DNA of 61,805 bases from Oscillospiraceae bacterium (GCA_015063605.1 SVTV01000018.1:1-61805), one strand, 5' to 3'. Positions 17,804 through 26,959 are shown, counted from the stretch's first letter. Notes: generated from the sequence alone by a model not told the origin. Numbers and translations are program-made.

Positions 17804-19558
17804 ACGGCTTTTGATGCATATATGGTAGCTTGCATATCGAGCGAGCTTGATGAAATGTTTTCCGGAGGCAAGGTGGAAAAGGTGCTTCAACCGGAAAAGG
17901 ATGAAATAGATCTTATAATAAGAGCTAACGGTAAGAGCAGCCGTCTCGTTATTTCGGCAAGCTCAAACTTTCCTCGTATCTGTGTAACCTCTCAGGCAAA
18001 GGAAAATCCTTTAAAGGCAATGACTATGTGTATGCTTTTGAGAAAGCATCTCACATCAAGCAGGGTAGTGTCTGTCAGACAGTGCGCCTTTGAAAGAGTC
18101 GTCAGACTTGAATTCGATTCCGGTGACGAAATGGGATTCAGAAGCAGATATTCCCTTTATCTTGAAATAATGGGAAGAAATTCAAATATGATTTTCTGCG
18201 ACAAGGACGAGAAGATCCTGGCGGCAATACGTACCTCGGATCTTACATCGTCTACTCAAAGAAAAGTTATCCAAGGGTTCGTGTATGAGCTTCCCGATAA
18301 GCAGGATAAAACAGATACACATACGGTTTCCGAAAGCGATATAGTGCGGATTTTGTCGGAAGAGGACGAAAACGCTCCCGCAGCGAAAACGATCACAGTA
18401 CGCTTCTCGGGATACAGCATGCTTACCGCAGGTGAGCTTGTCCGGTCGGTGTCCTCAGATCCGTCGGCACGGCTGAAGGAGTGCGACCTTTCAATGCTTG
18501 CAAATAAAATGAAGGAGCTCGATGAAAGGGTACGGGAGAAAAGGATCGCACCCTGTCTTATTTACAGGCAGGATGAAAGTGTTCCCTTCGAATATTCCTT
18601 CATGGATATAAAGCAATACGGTGACCGTGCGTATTCGGTCGGATGCGATACCGTATCCGAAGCCATAGATAAATATTTTTGCGACCGTGACAAGAGCGAG
18701 CGCATAAGACAGCATGTCAATGATATCAGCACGGTGCTTAAAAATGCAAGAACACGCCTTGTCAAGAAGATTGCCCTTCAGACGCAGGATCTTGCGGATT
18801 GCGAAAAGGCGGAGAGCTTAAGAAATTACGGCGACCTTATAATGCAGGAGCTTTATAAGATAAAACGCGGAGACGGATCTGTCACGGCGGTGGATTACAC
18901 CGCAGATGGATATCCCGAGGTGACCGTTCCTCTCGACAAGCTTCTTACTCCTTCACAGAATGCTCAGAAATATTATAAGGAATTCGCAAAAAAGAAGACG
19001 GCAAAGCTTAAGCTTACCGAGCAGATAGAGCTGGCGAAAAAAGAGCTTGAATATGTGGAAAGCGTTTCCGACGCTTTGTCAAGAGTGTCAAGCTCCGTTG
19101 AAATTGATGAAATACGCGACGAGCTTCATAAAGCGGGATACGGAAAGGGTTCCGCATCTCTGCGCCTTCGAGAAAAATCGAAAAGGGTACGTCCCGCAGA
19201 GCTTGTATCCCCGTCCGGATATAAGGTTTATATGGGAAAGAATAATTTGCAGAATGATTATGTGACAACGGTCGTAGGCGAAAAATTCGATTATTGGTTC
19301 CACATCAAGAATTATCCCGGCTCTCATGTTTTGCTTGTGACAAACGGAGAAGAGCCGCCCGCAGAGGATTTTACCTTCTGCGCCGAGCTTGCGGCATTTT
19401 ATTCAAAGGCGGGAGACGGTGCCAATGCGGCTGTTGATTACACATATATCAAAAACGTGAAAAAGCCTGCGGGCTCCCATCCGGGATATGTAACGTATGA
19501 TAAATACTATACCGCATACGTAAAGCCCGCAGATCATTTGAATAAAAGCGGAAATTAG
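17804..19558 (+). CDS. rqcH: NFACT protein RqcH, ribosome-associated quality control; apparent ACG start
   Basis: RqcH binds stalled 50S subunits and directs C-terminal alanine tailing. The protein has an NFACT-N domain, coiled coils around residues 300-430, and a C-terminal NFACT-R domain (YKVYMGKNNLQND, DYWFHIKNYPGSHVLL). Compared with Bacillus subtilis RqcH from memory, the conserved N terminus (MSFDG, 15 residues to EL) aligns without gaps to codons beginning at 17804, where the start position is ACG rather than ATG. AGAGGTGG lies 6 bases upstream. The first ATG, at 17822, would cut the conserved FD motif off. E97-R98 replaces the D97-R98 pair of B. subtilis. The length is 584 residues from ACG. 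Confidence 0.88.
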   Translation, partial: TAFDAYMVACISSELDEMFSGGKVEKVLQPEKDEIDLIIRANGKSSRLVISASSNFPRICVTSQAKENPLKAMTMCMLLRKHLTSSRVVSVRQCAFERVVRLEFDSGDEMGFRSRYSLYLEIMGRNSNMIFCDKDEKILAAIRTSDLTSSTQRKVIQGFVYELPDKQDKTDTHTVSESDIVRILSEEDENAPAAKTITVRFSGYSMLTAGELVRSVSSDPSARLKECDLSMLANKMKELDERVREKRIAPCLIYRQDESVPFEYSFMDIKQYGDRAYSVGCDTVSEAIDKYFCDRDKSERIRQHVNDISTVLKNARTRLVKKIALQTQDLADCEKAESLRNYGDLIMQELYKIKRGDGSVTAVDYTADGYPEVTVPLDKLLTPSQNAQKYYKEFAKKKTAKLKLTEQIELAKKELEYVESVSDALSRVSSSVEIDEIRDELHKAGYGKGSASLRLREKSKRVRPAELVSPSGYKVYMGKNNLQNDYVTTVVGEKFDYWFHIKNYPGSHVLLVTNGEEPPAEDFTFCAELAAFYSKAGDGANAAVDYTYIKNVKKPAGSHPGYVTYDKYYTAYVKPADHLNKSGN

Positions 19559-19594
19559 TCCGGAAATGAATTTACGGGCGTGAAGTTTTCGGTA

Positions 19595-19639
19595 TGTCCG
19601 CAAAGCGGGCGGACATTTCGCCGATGCAACAAACTTCCG
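19595..19639. repeat. Diverged single copy of the window-start repeat
   Basis: A hairpin TGTCCGC (19595-19601) with GCGGACA (19609-19615) is followed by CATTT-like sequence and ACTTCCG (19633-19639). The order and spacing resemble the 85-bp units at 1-257. It lies between rqcH and tsaE. Confidence 0.5.
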
Positions 19640-19666
19640 GTTTGACAGAAAGGCATGGTCTTAATT

Positions 19667-20107
19667 ATGCAGACAGAGATCAATGAATATATATCGGAAA
19701 GCGTAGAGGATACCGAGCGTATTGCGGCGGAGCTGTCTTCCTTGATGAAAAAGGGTGATTTCTATGCCATGTACGGCGACTTGGGTGCAGGAAAGACAGC
19801 CTTCGTGCGTGGATTTGTGGGAGCGTTGGGCGGTGCCGAAAAGGTCAAAAGCCCCACCTACGCTATAGTGAATGTATACAGAACAGAGAAAATGACCGTA
19901 AATCATTTTGACATGTACAGAATAAAAGGAGAAGAGGATCTTGAATCCTGCGGATTTTACGATTATCTTGAAAGCGGCGTGACGATCTGCGAATGGTCCG
20001 AAAATATTCCCTTTGCATTGCCGGAGGAATATACCCGCATAGAAATAACAAAGATACCCGAAAAAGAAAACGCAAGAAAGATCGTAATATCGAAGATAAA
20101 ATGCTGA
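19667..20107 (+). CDS. tsaE: tRNA threonylcarbamoyladenosine biosynthesis ATPase TsaE
   Basis: This is the P-loop ATPase of the TsaBDE complex that makes t6A37 in ANN-decoding tRNAs. The 146 residues show the Walker A motif GDLGAGKT (37-44), SPTYAIVNVY and HFDMYRI. The start is ATG 19667; an in-frame ATG at 19655 sits right on the AGAAAGG site. It is followed by tsaB 59 bp downstream, a common pairing. TsaD is not in the window. Confidence 0.95.
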   Translation: MQTEINEYISESVEDTERIAAELSSLMKKGDFYAMYGDLGAGKTAFVRGFVGALGGAEKVKSPTYAIVNVYRTEKMTVNHFDMYRIKGEEDLESCGFYDYLESGVTICEWSENIPFALPEEYTRIEITKIPEKENARKIVISKIKC

Positions 20108-20166
20108 AAACCACTTTCTGATCGATAAGAAAGCATTGCATTACAGTTGAAAGGAATGATCGATTT

Positions 20167-20886
20167 ATGTTGATATTGGCTATAGATACCTCGGCGACTA
20201 CCGCTTCTGCGGCACTTACAGAGGATGACAAAGCTCTTGCGAGCTTTTCCGTGAATCTCAGACTTGAGCATTCCAGAAGAATACTTATAATGATAGATGA
20301 GGTAATAAAGCTTTCCGAAAAAAAAATAAGCGAAGTTGAGCTTCTTTGCGTGTCAAACGGTCCCGGTTCCTTTACGGGACTTCGCATAGGCGTATCGACC
20401 GTCAAGGGACTCGGCTTTGCCAAGAATATCTCGTGCTGCGGCGTATCGACATTAGAGGCTCTTGCGGAAAACTTGTCCGATTCTTCCGATGAAACTGTGA
20501 TATGCCCCGTAATGGATGCCCGCAGAGATGAGTTTTATAACGCATTGTTTATTAAGAAGGGATCTTCCGTTGAGAGACTTACCGAGGACAGAGCAATATC
20601 CTACGATGAGCTTTTCAAGGAGCTGGAGGAAAAATATTTCAATAAAAGAATCATTGTCAACGGAGACGGCGCAGATAAGTTCTTCGTTCTTGCCGATAAG
20701 AGCGGAAGAAATGTTGAAAATATTTCACCTTCGTCGGAGATGACAAAATATCAGAACGCGTTGAGCGTTGCGCGCGTCGGAAAAAGGATGCACGACAATA
20801 ACAGAAGCTGTACACCGGATAAGCTTATGCCGGAATACATAAGAATGTCTCAGGCTGAAAGAATGTCTAAAGAGCAGGCAAAATAA
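20167..20886 (+). CDS. tsaB: tRNA threonylcarbamoyladenosine biosynthesis protein TsaB
   Basis: This ASKHA-fold partner of TsaD works in t6A synthesis. The 239 residues begin MLILAIDTSATTASAAL and contain LCVSNGPGSFTGLRIGVSTVKG and PVMDARRDEFY, the family signatures. GAAAGGAATG precedes the ATG at the 12-base spacing common in this genome. It is co-directional with tsaE and rpiB. Confidence 0.95.
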   Translation: MLILAIDTSATTASAALTEDDKALASFSVNLRLEHSRRILIMIDEVIKLSEKKISEVELLCVSNGPGSFTGLRIGVSTVKGLGFAKNISCCGVSTLEALAENLSDSSDETVICPVMDARRDEFYNALFIKKGSSVERLTEDRAISYDELFKELEEKYFNKRIIVNGDGADKFFVLADKSGRNVENISPSSEMTKYQNALSVARVGKRMHDNNRSCTPDKLMPEYIRMSQAERMSKEQAK

Positions 20887-20915
20887 AATCCATATTCAGA
20901 AAGGAATTTTTTACA

Positions 20916-21356
20916 ATGATAGCATTTGGTTGCGACCACAACGGAGTGGAACTTAAAAACGCCGTAATGAATTATCTTCGCGAGAAAGGAATAGAATGCA
21001 CCGACGTGGGAGCGTATGAAAACGCTTCCTACGACGACTATCCCGTATATGCAAAAAAGGTAGCTGACCTTGTAAGCAGCGGCGAAGCTGAAAAAGGATT
21101 TCTTTTCTGCGGAACGGGCCTCGGAATGATGCTCTGTGCAAACAAGAAGCCGGGAGTGAGAGCTGTATGCAGCATAGACTCTTACAGTGTTAAGTATTCA
21201 AGACTTCACAACAATGCAAACGTTCTCTGCATGGGTGCGAATGTTATATCAAAGGGTCTTGCTTTGGAGCTTGCCGACATATTCATGTCCACGGGCTTTA
21301 TGGGTGAAAGACACGAAAGACGAGTAAAAATGCTCGAGGAGATCTACAAGGACTGA
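20916..21356 (+). CDS. rpiB: Ribose-5-phosphate isomerase B
   Basis: It interconverts ribose-5-phosphate and ribulose-5-phosphate in the pentose phosphate pathway. The 146 residues are full length. FGCDHNGVELK at the N terminus, the catalytic Cys65 in FCGTGLG and H98 in RLHNNANVL are present. The LacAB/RpiB family also includes galactose-6-phosphate and allose-6-phosphate isomerases, but the motifs and the housekeeping context favour RpiB. GAAAGGAA precedes the ATG. Confidence 0.93.
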   Translation: MIAFGCDHNGVELKNAVMNYLREKGIECTDVGAYENASYDDYPVYAKKVADLVSSGEAEKGFLFCGTGLGMMLCANKKPGVRAVCSIDSYSVKYSRLHNNANVLCMGANVISKGLALELADIFMSTGFMGERHERRVKMLEEIYKD

Positions 21357-21430
21357 TCTTTTCGTATCGGTTTTGCAATATCGGATAAACCGTGATATCA
21401 TGTATTGAAAGCCTGCGGAGGTGAAAGGTG

Positions 21431-21661
21431 ATGTTTTCTTTATTCAGGTCCAAAGCAAAAAGGGAGCTTGATGGGATAATAGTTGAGCTGAATAATTATC
21501 TTCAAAACAATTATAAGGATCCCGCCCATGAGATGCGCCGTCTTCTCAAGACGAGGGCTGATGAGCTCTTTGCCGAGGGAAAGATCAAAAAAGAAGTCTA
21601 CGATCATTACATCTCCGTTTACGACAGATATACCGTGATGATGAAGGATTATAGACATTGA
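21431..21661 (+). CDS. Small uncharacterised protein
   Basis: The 76-residue, mostly helical and charged protein begins MFSLFRSKAKRELDG. No family is recognised. GGAGGTGA (21417-21424) stands 6 bases before ATG 21431, an unusually good Shine-Dalgarno for this genome, so translation is credible. It lies 74 bp after rpiB and is followed by an AT-rich region leading to the SRP RNA. Confidence 0.7.
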   Translation: MFSLFRSKAKRELDGIIVELNNYLQNNYKDPAHEMRRLLKTRADELFAEGKIKKEVYDHYISVYDRYTVMMKDYRH

Positions 21662-21780
21662 CTTATATTTACGGGATCGAAAATTGTCGTTTGATTCGTA
21701 TTTTTTGACAATTTTTGATCCTGCTTTATTGATTTGTGTTTTTATGATCGTATTATATTTTCGAAATTGAAAAATACCTA

Positions 21781-21809
21781 TTGAAAAATTAGAAAATATA
21801 TGTTATAAT
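21781..21809 (+). promoter_or_regulatory. Promoter of the SRP RNA / dnaX region
   Basis: TTGAAA (21781-21786), 17-bp spacer, TATAAT (21804-21809). Transcription would begin near 21816, some 85 bases before the closing helix of the SRP RNA. Either a precursor is trimmed or a second, weaker promoter lies nearer. Confidence 0.65.
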
Positions 21810-21900
21810 CTAATGTAACGGTATCGATCGGGGATAATATATGTGTCCCTTTTTAATACTATAAATTTTTTCGGATCTTCGATATATCAGTTTTATCGGA

Positions 21901-22201
21901 CGGGACGTGAAATAAGACCGTACTATCCGGGGAGTTAGCGGTGCCTTGTACCTGCCATCCGCTGTAGCAGGGGTGAATCCCCCGACTTGAGGAATATGGC
22001 TGTGTGGCTGCTCCGTGCGGATAATGTTGAGAAGTGGGTCTTGCGCAATTAAAGACTGTGAACCATGTCAGGTGAGGAATCAAGCAGCATTAAGCAGTGA
22101 CTTTGATGTGCCGCATAGGTTGCCTGCTTTGAGTTGTACGTACGAAAAGCGCACATAGAAATATGTTCGAAGCGGGGTGTACGGTCTTATTTTGCGGCTT
22201 G
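21901..22201 (+). ncRNA. ffs: Signal recognition particle RNA, large bacterial type
   Basis: This is the RNA scaffold of the SRP, which targets membrane and secreted proteins with Ffh. The ends close in a long helix: AAATAAGACCGTAC (21910-21923) pairs with GTACGGTCTTATTT (22179-22192), extended on both sides. The Alu-like domain follows (CCTGCCATCCGCTGTAGCAGG, given here in parts: about 21952-21972). The domain IV apex reads CAGGTGAGGAATCAAGCAGC (about 22070-22090), with the GGAA tetraloop and the AGCAGC internal-loop strand that bind Ffh. A T-rich stretch follows at 22205-22215. The position just before dnaX matches the Bacillus scr-dnaX order. Confidence 0.9.
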
Positions 22202-22234
22202 TCCGTTTGTTTTTTAGTATAGGTGGTGAGATAT

Positions 22235-23911
22235 TTGTATCAGGCGTTATACAGAAAATACAGACCTCAGGTGTTTGAGGATGTATGCGGTCAGGAGCAG
22301 ACCGTGGCTGTTTTGAAAAATCAGATAAGATCGGGTAAGGTATCTCACGCATATCTTTTCTGCGGCTCCCGCGGAACGGGAAAGACCACCTGTGCCAAGA
22401 TACTTGCCAAGGCGGTAAACTGCGAAAATCTGCAAAACGGTGATCCCTGCGGAAAATGCTTCTCCTGTCAGCTTGTCAATGACAATGCAACACTCGATGT
22501 GGTTGAGATAGACGCCGCAGGCAATAACGGGGTTGACAATATAAGACAGCTCTGCGACGAAGTAAAGTATATGCCGTCGGAATTGAAAAAGCGCGTGTAC
22601 ATCATAGACGAGGTACACATGCTTACGACAGCGGCGTTCAATGCACTTTTGAAAACTCTCGAGGAGCCTCCGGAGCATGTTTTGTTTATACTTGCCACAA
22701 CGGAACTTCAGAAGATTCCCGCTACCATCGTTTCAAGATGCCAGAGACTTAATTTCAACAGAATAAATCCCGAGGTCATCGTTGACAGGATAATGCGCAT
22801 ATCCTCCGCTGAGGGTATACAGATAGAAAGGGAAGCGGCGGCGGTAATAGCCCAGCTTTCCGACGGTGCGCTGAGAGATGCCTTGAGCATCCTCGAATCC
22901 TGTATCGGCAAGGCTTCCGTAATAACCGAGGAAGAGATAACAAAAATGCTGGGCATGGGTTCCCGCGATATGCTTTTCGATATCTGTAAAGCTTGTGCCG
23001 ATGGAAACGCTCCGAGATGTATCTCGCTTTTGGGTGAGCTTTATAATAAGCAATCCGATATGAAATCATCCATATCGTCACTTTTCGGTATATATAAGGA
23101 TCTTCTTTTGATAAAGAATGTTCCTTCTCCGGGAAGCTTTATAAACTGCTCTGAAAGCGATCTTAAAAAGCTTACGGAGTTAGCCGATGGATTCGGTACC
23201 GATACTCTCCTGTATCATCTCGATATACTTCAGAAGCTCATGACAGACTATGACCGTATATCCTCGGGGAAGAGAGCGTTTATAGAGGTCTCCTTTATAA
23301 AAATGTGCTGTCCCGAAATATCGAGCGAGGAAAGTGCCCTGTCCGCAAGAATAGATCAGCTTGAAAATATGCTGAGAAGCGGTGCGGTGAGCGTACCGAA
23401 AAAGGAAGCTTCTTCGGTAAAGACTAAGGAAAAAGCGAAAGAGAATGCTCCCGTAAACGATATTCCCGTAACCGATGAGTTTGAAGGTCTTGATATCCCC
23501 GATGATGACGGCGATATTCCGTATGATCGTCAGATACCGGATGATTATGAACCTGTAAGGAGCGAACAAGAAAAGCCGGATAACGAGGAAAAGGAGGAGA
23601 AGAGCGCACCGAAGACAGGCGCATCGACCTCCTCGGACAACAAATCAAGGATATATGCGGGGAAAGCCGCCCTCGTTGGCAGGTTCGAAAGCGATCCTTT
23701 TCTGCAGATGTATCTCAGCGAAGCAAAGATGTACATTTCAGGTGATGTGCTCACTGTATTCACTGAAAAATTCACCTGCGATCTTTTGAAGTCAATGGGT
23801 GCTGAGGATACCTTGACAGAGGAATTGAAGGCTTGCGATCCTTCTGTAACTAAAGTTAAATTTGCGGCTGATGAAGAAGAAGCCGAAAAAGATATATTGG
23901 ATACACTTTAA
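22235..23911 (+). CDS. dnaX: DNA polymerase III subunits gamma and tau
   Basis: This is the clamp-loader ATPase subunit of the replicative polymerase. The conserved N terminus YQALYRKYRPQ follows a TTG codon at 22235, and AGGTGGTGA (22221-22229) stands six bases before it, so TTG is the start (558 residues). The Walker A motif GSRGTGKTT, the zinc cysteines in PCGKCFSCQ, Walker B IIDEVHML and sensor 1 ATTELQKIP are all present. After residue 370 comes a charged linker and a short C-terminal domain. It heads the classical dnaX-ebfC-recR cluster. Confidence 0.96.
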   Translation: MYQALYRKYRPQVFEDVCGQEQTVAVLKNQIRSGKVSHAYLFCGSRGTGKTTCAKILAKAVNCENLQNGDPCGKCFSCQLVNDNATLDVVEIDAAGNNGVDNIRQLCDEVKYMPSELKKRVYIIDEVHMLTTAAFNALLKTLEEPPEHVLFILATTELQKIPATIVSRCQRLNFNRINPEVIVDRIMRISSAEGIQIEREAAAVIAQLSDGALRDALSILESCIGKASVITEEEITKMLGMGSRDMLFDICKACADGNAPRCISLLGELYNKQSDMKSSISSLFGIYKDLLLIKNVPSPGSFINCSESDLKKLTELADGFGTDTLLYHLDILQKLMTDYDRISSGKRAFIEVSFIKMCCPEISSEESALSARIDQLENMLRSGAVSVPKKEASSVKTKEKAKENAPVNDIPVTDEFEGLDIPDDDGDIPYDRQIPDDYEPVRSEQEKPDNEEKEEKSAPKTGASTSSDNKSRIYAGKAALVGRFESDPFLQMYLSEAKMYISGDVLTVFTEKFTCDLLKSMGAEDTLTEELKACDPSVTKVKFAADEEEAEKDILDTL

Positions 23912-23942
23912 TAAATTATTTGTTTGAAAGGAATTTAAAAAA

Positions 23943-24281
23943 ATGAAAGCAAGATTGCCCGACGGAATGGGAAAAGGCCCCGGAAATATGCAGCAGATGA
24001 TAAGAGAAGCGCAGAAGATGCAGGAGGAAATGGAAAGAACTCAGGAAGAGCTTGATTCCAGAGAGTATGAAGTTTCCGCAGGCGGCGGAGTCTGCAAGAT
24101 AAAGATTTCGGGTACAAAGGAGATCAAGGAGATAAGTCTCGATCCCATGATAGTCGATCCCGATGATATAGAAACTCTTCAGGATATAATCGTAGCGGGA
24201 ATCAACGAAGCTATCAAGCTTGTGGAGACCACAAATCAGGAAGCTTTGAATAAGATAACAGGCGGTTTGAAGCTTTATTAA
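23943..24281 (+). CDS. ebfC: YbaB/EbfC-family nucleoid-associated protein
   Basis: This small DNA-binding protein of 112 residues has a Met/Gly/Gln-rich N terminus (MGKGPGNMQQMIREAQKMQEE) and the conserved YEVSAGGGVCKIKISG core. The family forms dimers that coat DNA, and it lies between dnaX and recR in most bacteria, as here. GAAAGGAA precedes the ATG. Confidence 0.95.
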   Translation: MKARLPDGMGKGPGNMQQMIREAQKMQEEMERTQEELDSREYEVSAGGGVCKIKISGTKEIKEISLDPMIVDPDDIETLQDIIVAGINEAIKLVETTNQEALNKITGGLKLY

Positions 24282-24382
24282 CGGTATTTTAAGGTGCGTA
24301 AGATTTTCGGACTTTTTAAGCGAAGAAAGGAATGGTCGCGGATCTGTTTTTTGGATCCGATTCGAAAGGAAAGGTCGTTGTT

Positions 24383-24982
24383 ATGAGTTCGTTTATTCCT
24401 TCTGTTGAAAGGCTTATCGAAAAATTCAGAAAGCTTCCGGGAATAGGTTACAAGACGGCTGTACGTCTGGCATTCCACGTTCTGTCCATGAGTGAGGAGG
24501 ATGCCTCCGAGTTTGCGGATGCTATAATAAATGCAAAGAAGCTTGTAAAGACCTGCAGCGTCTGTATGAATATATGCGAGGACGAGGTGTGCGATATATG
24601 CAGCTCCCAAAAGAGAGACCATTCTCTTATTTGCGTTGTTGAAGGCTCCAAGGATGTTTTGGCTATAGAAAAGCTTAACGATTACAACGGTCTTTATCAC
24701 GTTCTCGGAGGATTGCTTTCTCCTCTGAACGGAATAGGACCTGAAAATCTTTATTTGAAGCAGCTCTTGAAGCGTGTTTCCGACGGCGAGGTAAGCGAGG
24801 TGATAGTGGCTACAAACCCGAGTGTTGAGGGTGAAGCCACCGCAATGTATATAAGCCGTTTGCTGAAGCCCTTCAATGTGGTAACAACGAGATTGGCGTA
24901 CGGTCTTCCTGCGGGAAGCGAGCTTGAGTATGCCGATGAGTTGACCTTGTCAAGAGCTTTTGAGGGACGCCGGGAAATATAA
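24383..24982 (+). CDS. recR: Recombination mediator RecR
   Basis: RecR works with RecF and RecO to load RecA at gaps. The 199 residues show the helix-hairpin-helix LPGIGYKTAVRLAFH, a four-cysteine zinc finger (CSVCMNICEDEVCDIC), and the TOPRIM domain (CVVEGSKDVLAIEK, ATNPSVEGEATA). The start is ATG 24383 after GAAAGGAAAGG; an in-frame ATG at 24332 would add 17 atypical residues. The next gene begins 9 bp after the stop. Confidence 0.96.
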   Translation: MSSFIPSVERLIEKFRKLPGIGYKTAVRLAFHVLSMSEEDASEFADAIINAKKLVKTCSVCMNICEDEVCDICSSQKRDHSLICVVEGSKDVLAIEKLNDYNGLYHVLGGLLSPLNGIGPENLYLKQLLKRVSDGEVSEVIVATNPSVEGEATAMYISRLLKPFNVVTTRLAYGLPAGSELEYADELTLSRAFEGRREI

Positions 24983-24991
24983 CGGCGTTAT

Positions 24992-26959
24992 ATGTATATG
25001 TTCAGAATTAAATCGAAAAAAGAAAAGTACAATGAGCTTTTGAAAAATGTACCCATAGATAAGGCTCATGAGCTTTACGGCGACAGATATGAACATTTAA
25101 CGGGCGCAAATTACTTTACTTACGAAGACGAAATTCCAAAGGGCTATCTTCTTTCAAAAATAGCCGTCATAGGACTTTCGTTTTTGCTCTTTCTGTTTTC
25201 CCGAATTGAAGAGTTGGATCGTAATTTGTGTGTGCTGTCTTACATGATATCGTTTTTCATGCTTCTGTTTCCCGTGGTTACATTGGCATTCAGGGGATTG
25301 TTCAAGGGCTTTTTATTCACCGATGCGTTTTGTGTCGTATGCGCCGCCTTTGCTCTTTTGTCGGAAAGTAAGGCAAGAGCCGCATTTCCTCTGATTCTTC
25401 TGTCTGTTTATCTTGTTTCGGATATGCTGAATTACCGTTTTTACAGAGGCATATTGGGAAATGTACAAAGCTTTTTCAGGTACGGTATAAATATATCCGC
25501 TGTCAGATTTTTCAAAAGAAACTCCAAAAAAGCGATAACGAAGGGCGATACCGCTCATTTCGGTCCAAATGAAATATGTCCCGCAGGTGCTGTTATCACA
25601 AAAGGTGAAGCAGTCTGCTTTTTCGGTTACGGTAAGACACGTGAGATGCCTTTGATTTTAAAGGAAGGGGATAAACTTATATCGGGAACAAAAATAGTTG
25701 CGGGAGAGATCGATGTCGAATTTGTAAATGACGGCAGCGAGAGCTTTTTATATAAAATGAAAAAGGGAACGCTTGATAATATTGCAGAGACATCACGTAC
25801 TCAAAAGGTATCACTGATCGTTTCTCAGATAATTCATTTTGTGTTTGCTTTATATTTTATTCTGTCTCTTCTCGGAATCACCTCTTACTCGGCGATCTTC
25901 GTTTCGGCGCTTGCTTTATGCTTCATCGATGCCCCTTTTCAGTGTGCATTGAATGTTATAAGCACGTATTTTGTCAAGAATCTTTACGACAGAGGTGTAT
26001 ATCTCAATAACAGAGATAAGGTATCTCTGACAAGGAAAGCAAAGATAGTCCTTATCCCCGAATCTTTACTGCTTAAAGCTCTTCAAAGTAAGGATGTGAC
26101 TGTCAAGATAGATGAGTCATATACAAAGAGCAGGGAAGAGATCATTAAGCTTATATGGGCTATGACTAAGGACAGCGTCAGTTTGTTCTTTGATCCATTG
26201 AAGAAATACTTCTCCTTCAATGAGCTGCAATTATCGGGAAATACGGAAGGCGTTTTAAGTGAGATGTCGGATATCGCTTCGGTCGGTGAATATGAGATAT
26301 CATGTAAATTCAAGGGCAGCTCTTACCGCTTGAGAAAAGCGGTCCGTGATAACATAAATGAAAGCAATGCTTTCGATATACCCCTGCACACCGTTATACA
26401 GATTATAATTAACGATAAGCATGCAGGATATATACTGTATAACTATGCGGATACTGAATTCATGAACTGTGAGCTGTACCTTGACAGCGAAAAGAATCGT
26501 TTCTATGTTCTTTCCGAGGATTTCAGACGTTTTGAAAAGGTATACACAAGGCTGATGCGCGATCAATCCTGTCCGTATTATAATACAATGGTAGCGGAGG
26601 TTGCCGATCCGGAAAATGAAGGCGGTATCGCAAACGGAACAGCAGATATTACTGTTCTTACGGATGCGGCAAGATACCCTTATCTGATGGACAAAGTAAA
26701 CATTTCTTTGGTTGACAGATCCCCCGAGCTTTTGATATATGTTTCGGAAAAGTACAGAAAGTACAAGTATCTTTCGGGTATGTTGATCTTCCTTTATGCA
26801 TTCTTGTCTGTTATGGCATTTTTCGGCACGATCATTATAGAAAGCAGAATGTTTCTCGGTTTCTCCGTTGCCTTGAAGGCATTGATGATATGCATCTTCT
26901 CGTATGCCGCAAAAAAGAGGATAGATACCAAGGGATCGGGATCATCCGACCGAACTTAA
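24992..26959 (+). CDS. Membrane protein resembling a catalytically dead P-type ATPase
   Basis: The 655-residue protein has the layout of a P1-type ATPase without its chemistry. Hydrophobic pairs lie at about 52-70, 82-100, 108-125 and 131-145. Residues 180-265 resemble an actuator domain (ITKGDTAHF, PAGAVITKGEAV, LKEGDKLISGTKIVAGEIDV), but the TGES loop is replaced by GYGKTRE (213-218). A membrane pair follows at 275-320, ending in PFQCAL where transporters have CPCAL. After GVYLNNRDKVSLTRKAKIVL, the phosphorylation motif DKTGT is replaced by IPESL (355-359). A soluble 250-residue region and a last membrane pair (about 595-640) complete the plan. Known ATPases need the lost Asp. I infer a non-transporting pseudoenzyme; it follows recR at 9 bp. 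Confidence 0.6.
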   Translation: MYMFRIKSKKEKYNELLKNVPIDKAHELYGDRYEHLTGANYFTYEDEIPKGYLLSKIAVIGLSFLLFLFSRIEELDRNLCVLSYMISFFMLLFPVVTLAFRGLFKGFLFTDAFCVVCAAFALLSESKARAAFPLILLSVYLVSDMLNYRFYRGILGNVQSFFRYGINISAVRFFKRNSKKAITKGDTAHFGPNEICPAGAVITKGEAVCFFGYGKTREMPLILKEGDKLISGTKIVAGEIDVEFVNDGSESFLYKMKKGTLDNIAETSRTQKVSLIVSQIIHFVFALYFILSLLGITSYSAIFVSALALCFIDAPFQCALNVISTYFVKNLYDRGVYLNNRDKVSLTRKAKIVLIPESLLLKALQSKDVTVKIDESYTKSREEIIKLIWAMTKDSVSLFFDPLKKYFSFNELQLSGNTEGVLSEMSDIASVGEYEISCKFKGSSYRLRKAVRDNINESNAFDIPLHTVIQIIINDKHAGYILYNYADTEFMNCELYLDSEKNRFYVLSEDFRRFEKVYTRLMRDQSCPYYNTMVAEVADPENEGGIANGTADITVLTDAARYPYLMDKVNISLVDRSPELLIYVSEKYRKYKYLSGMLIFLYAFLSVMAFFGTIIIESRMFLGFSVALKALMICIFSYAAKKRIDTKGSGSSDRT

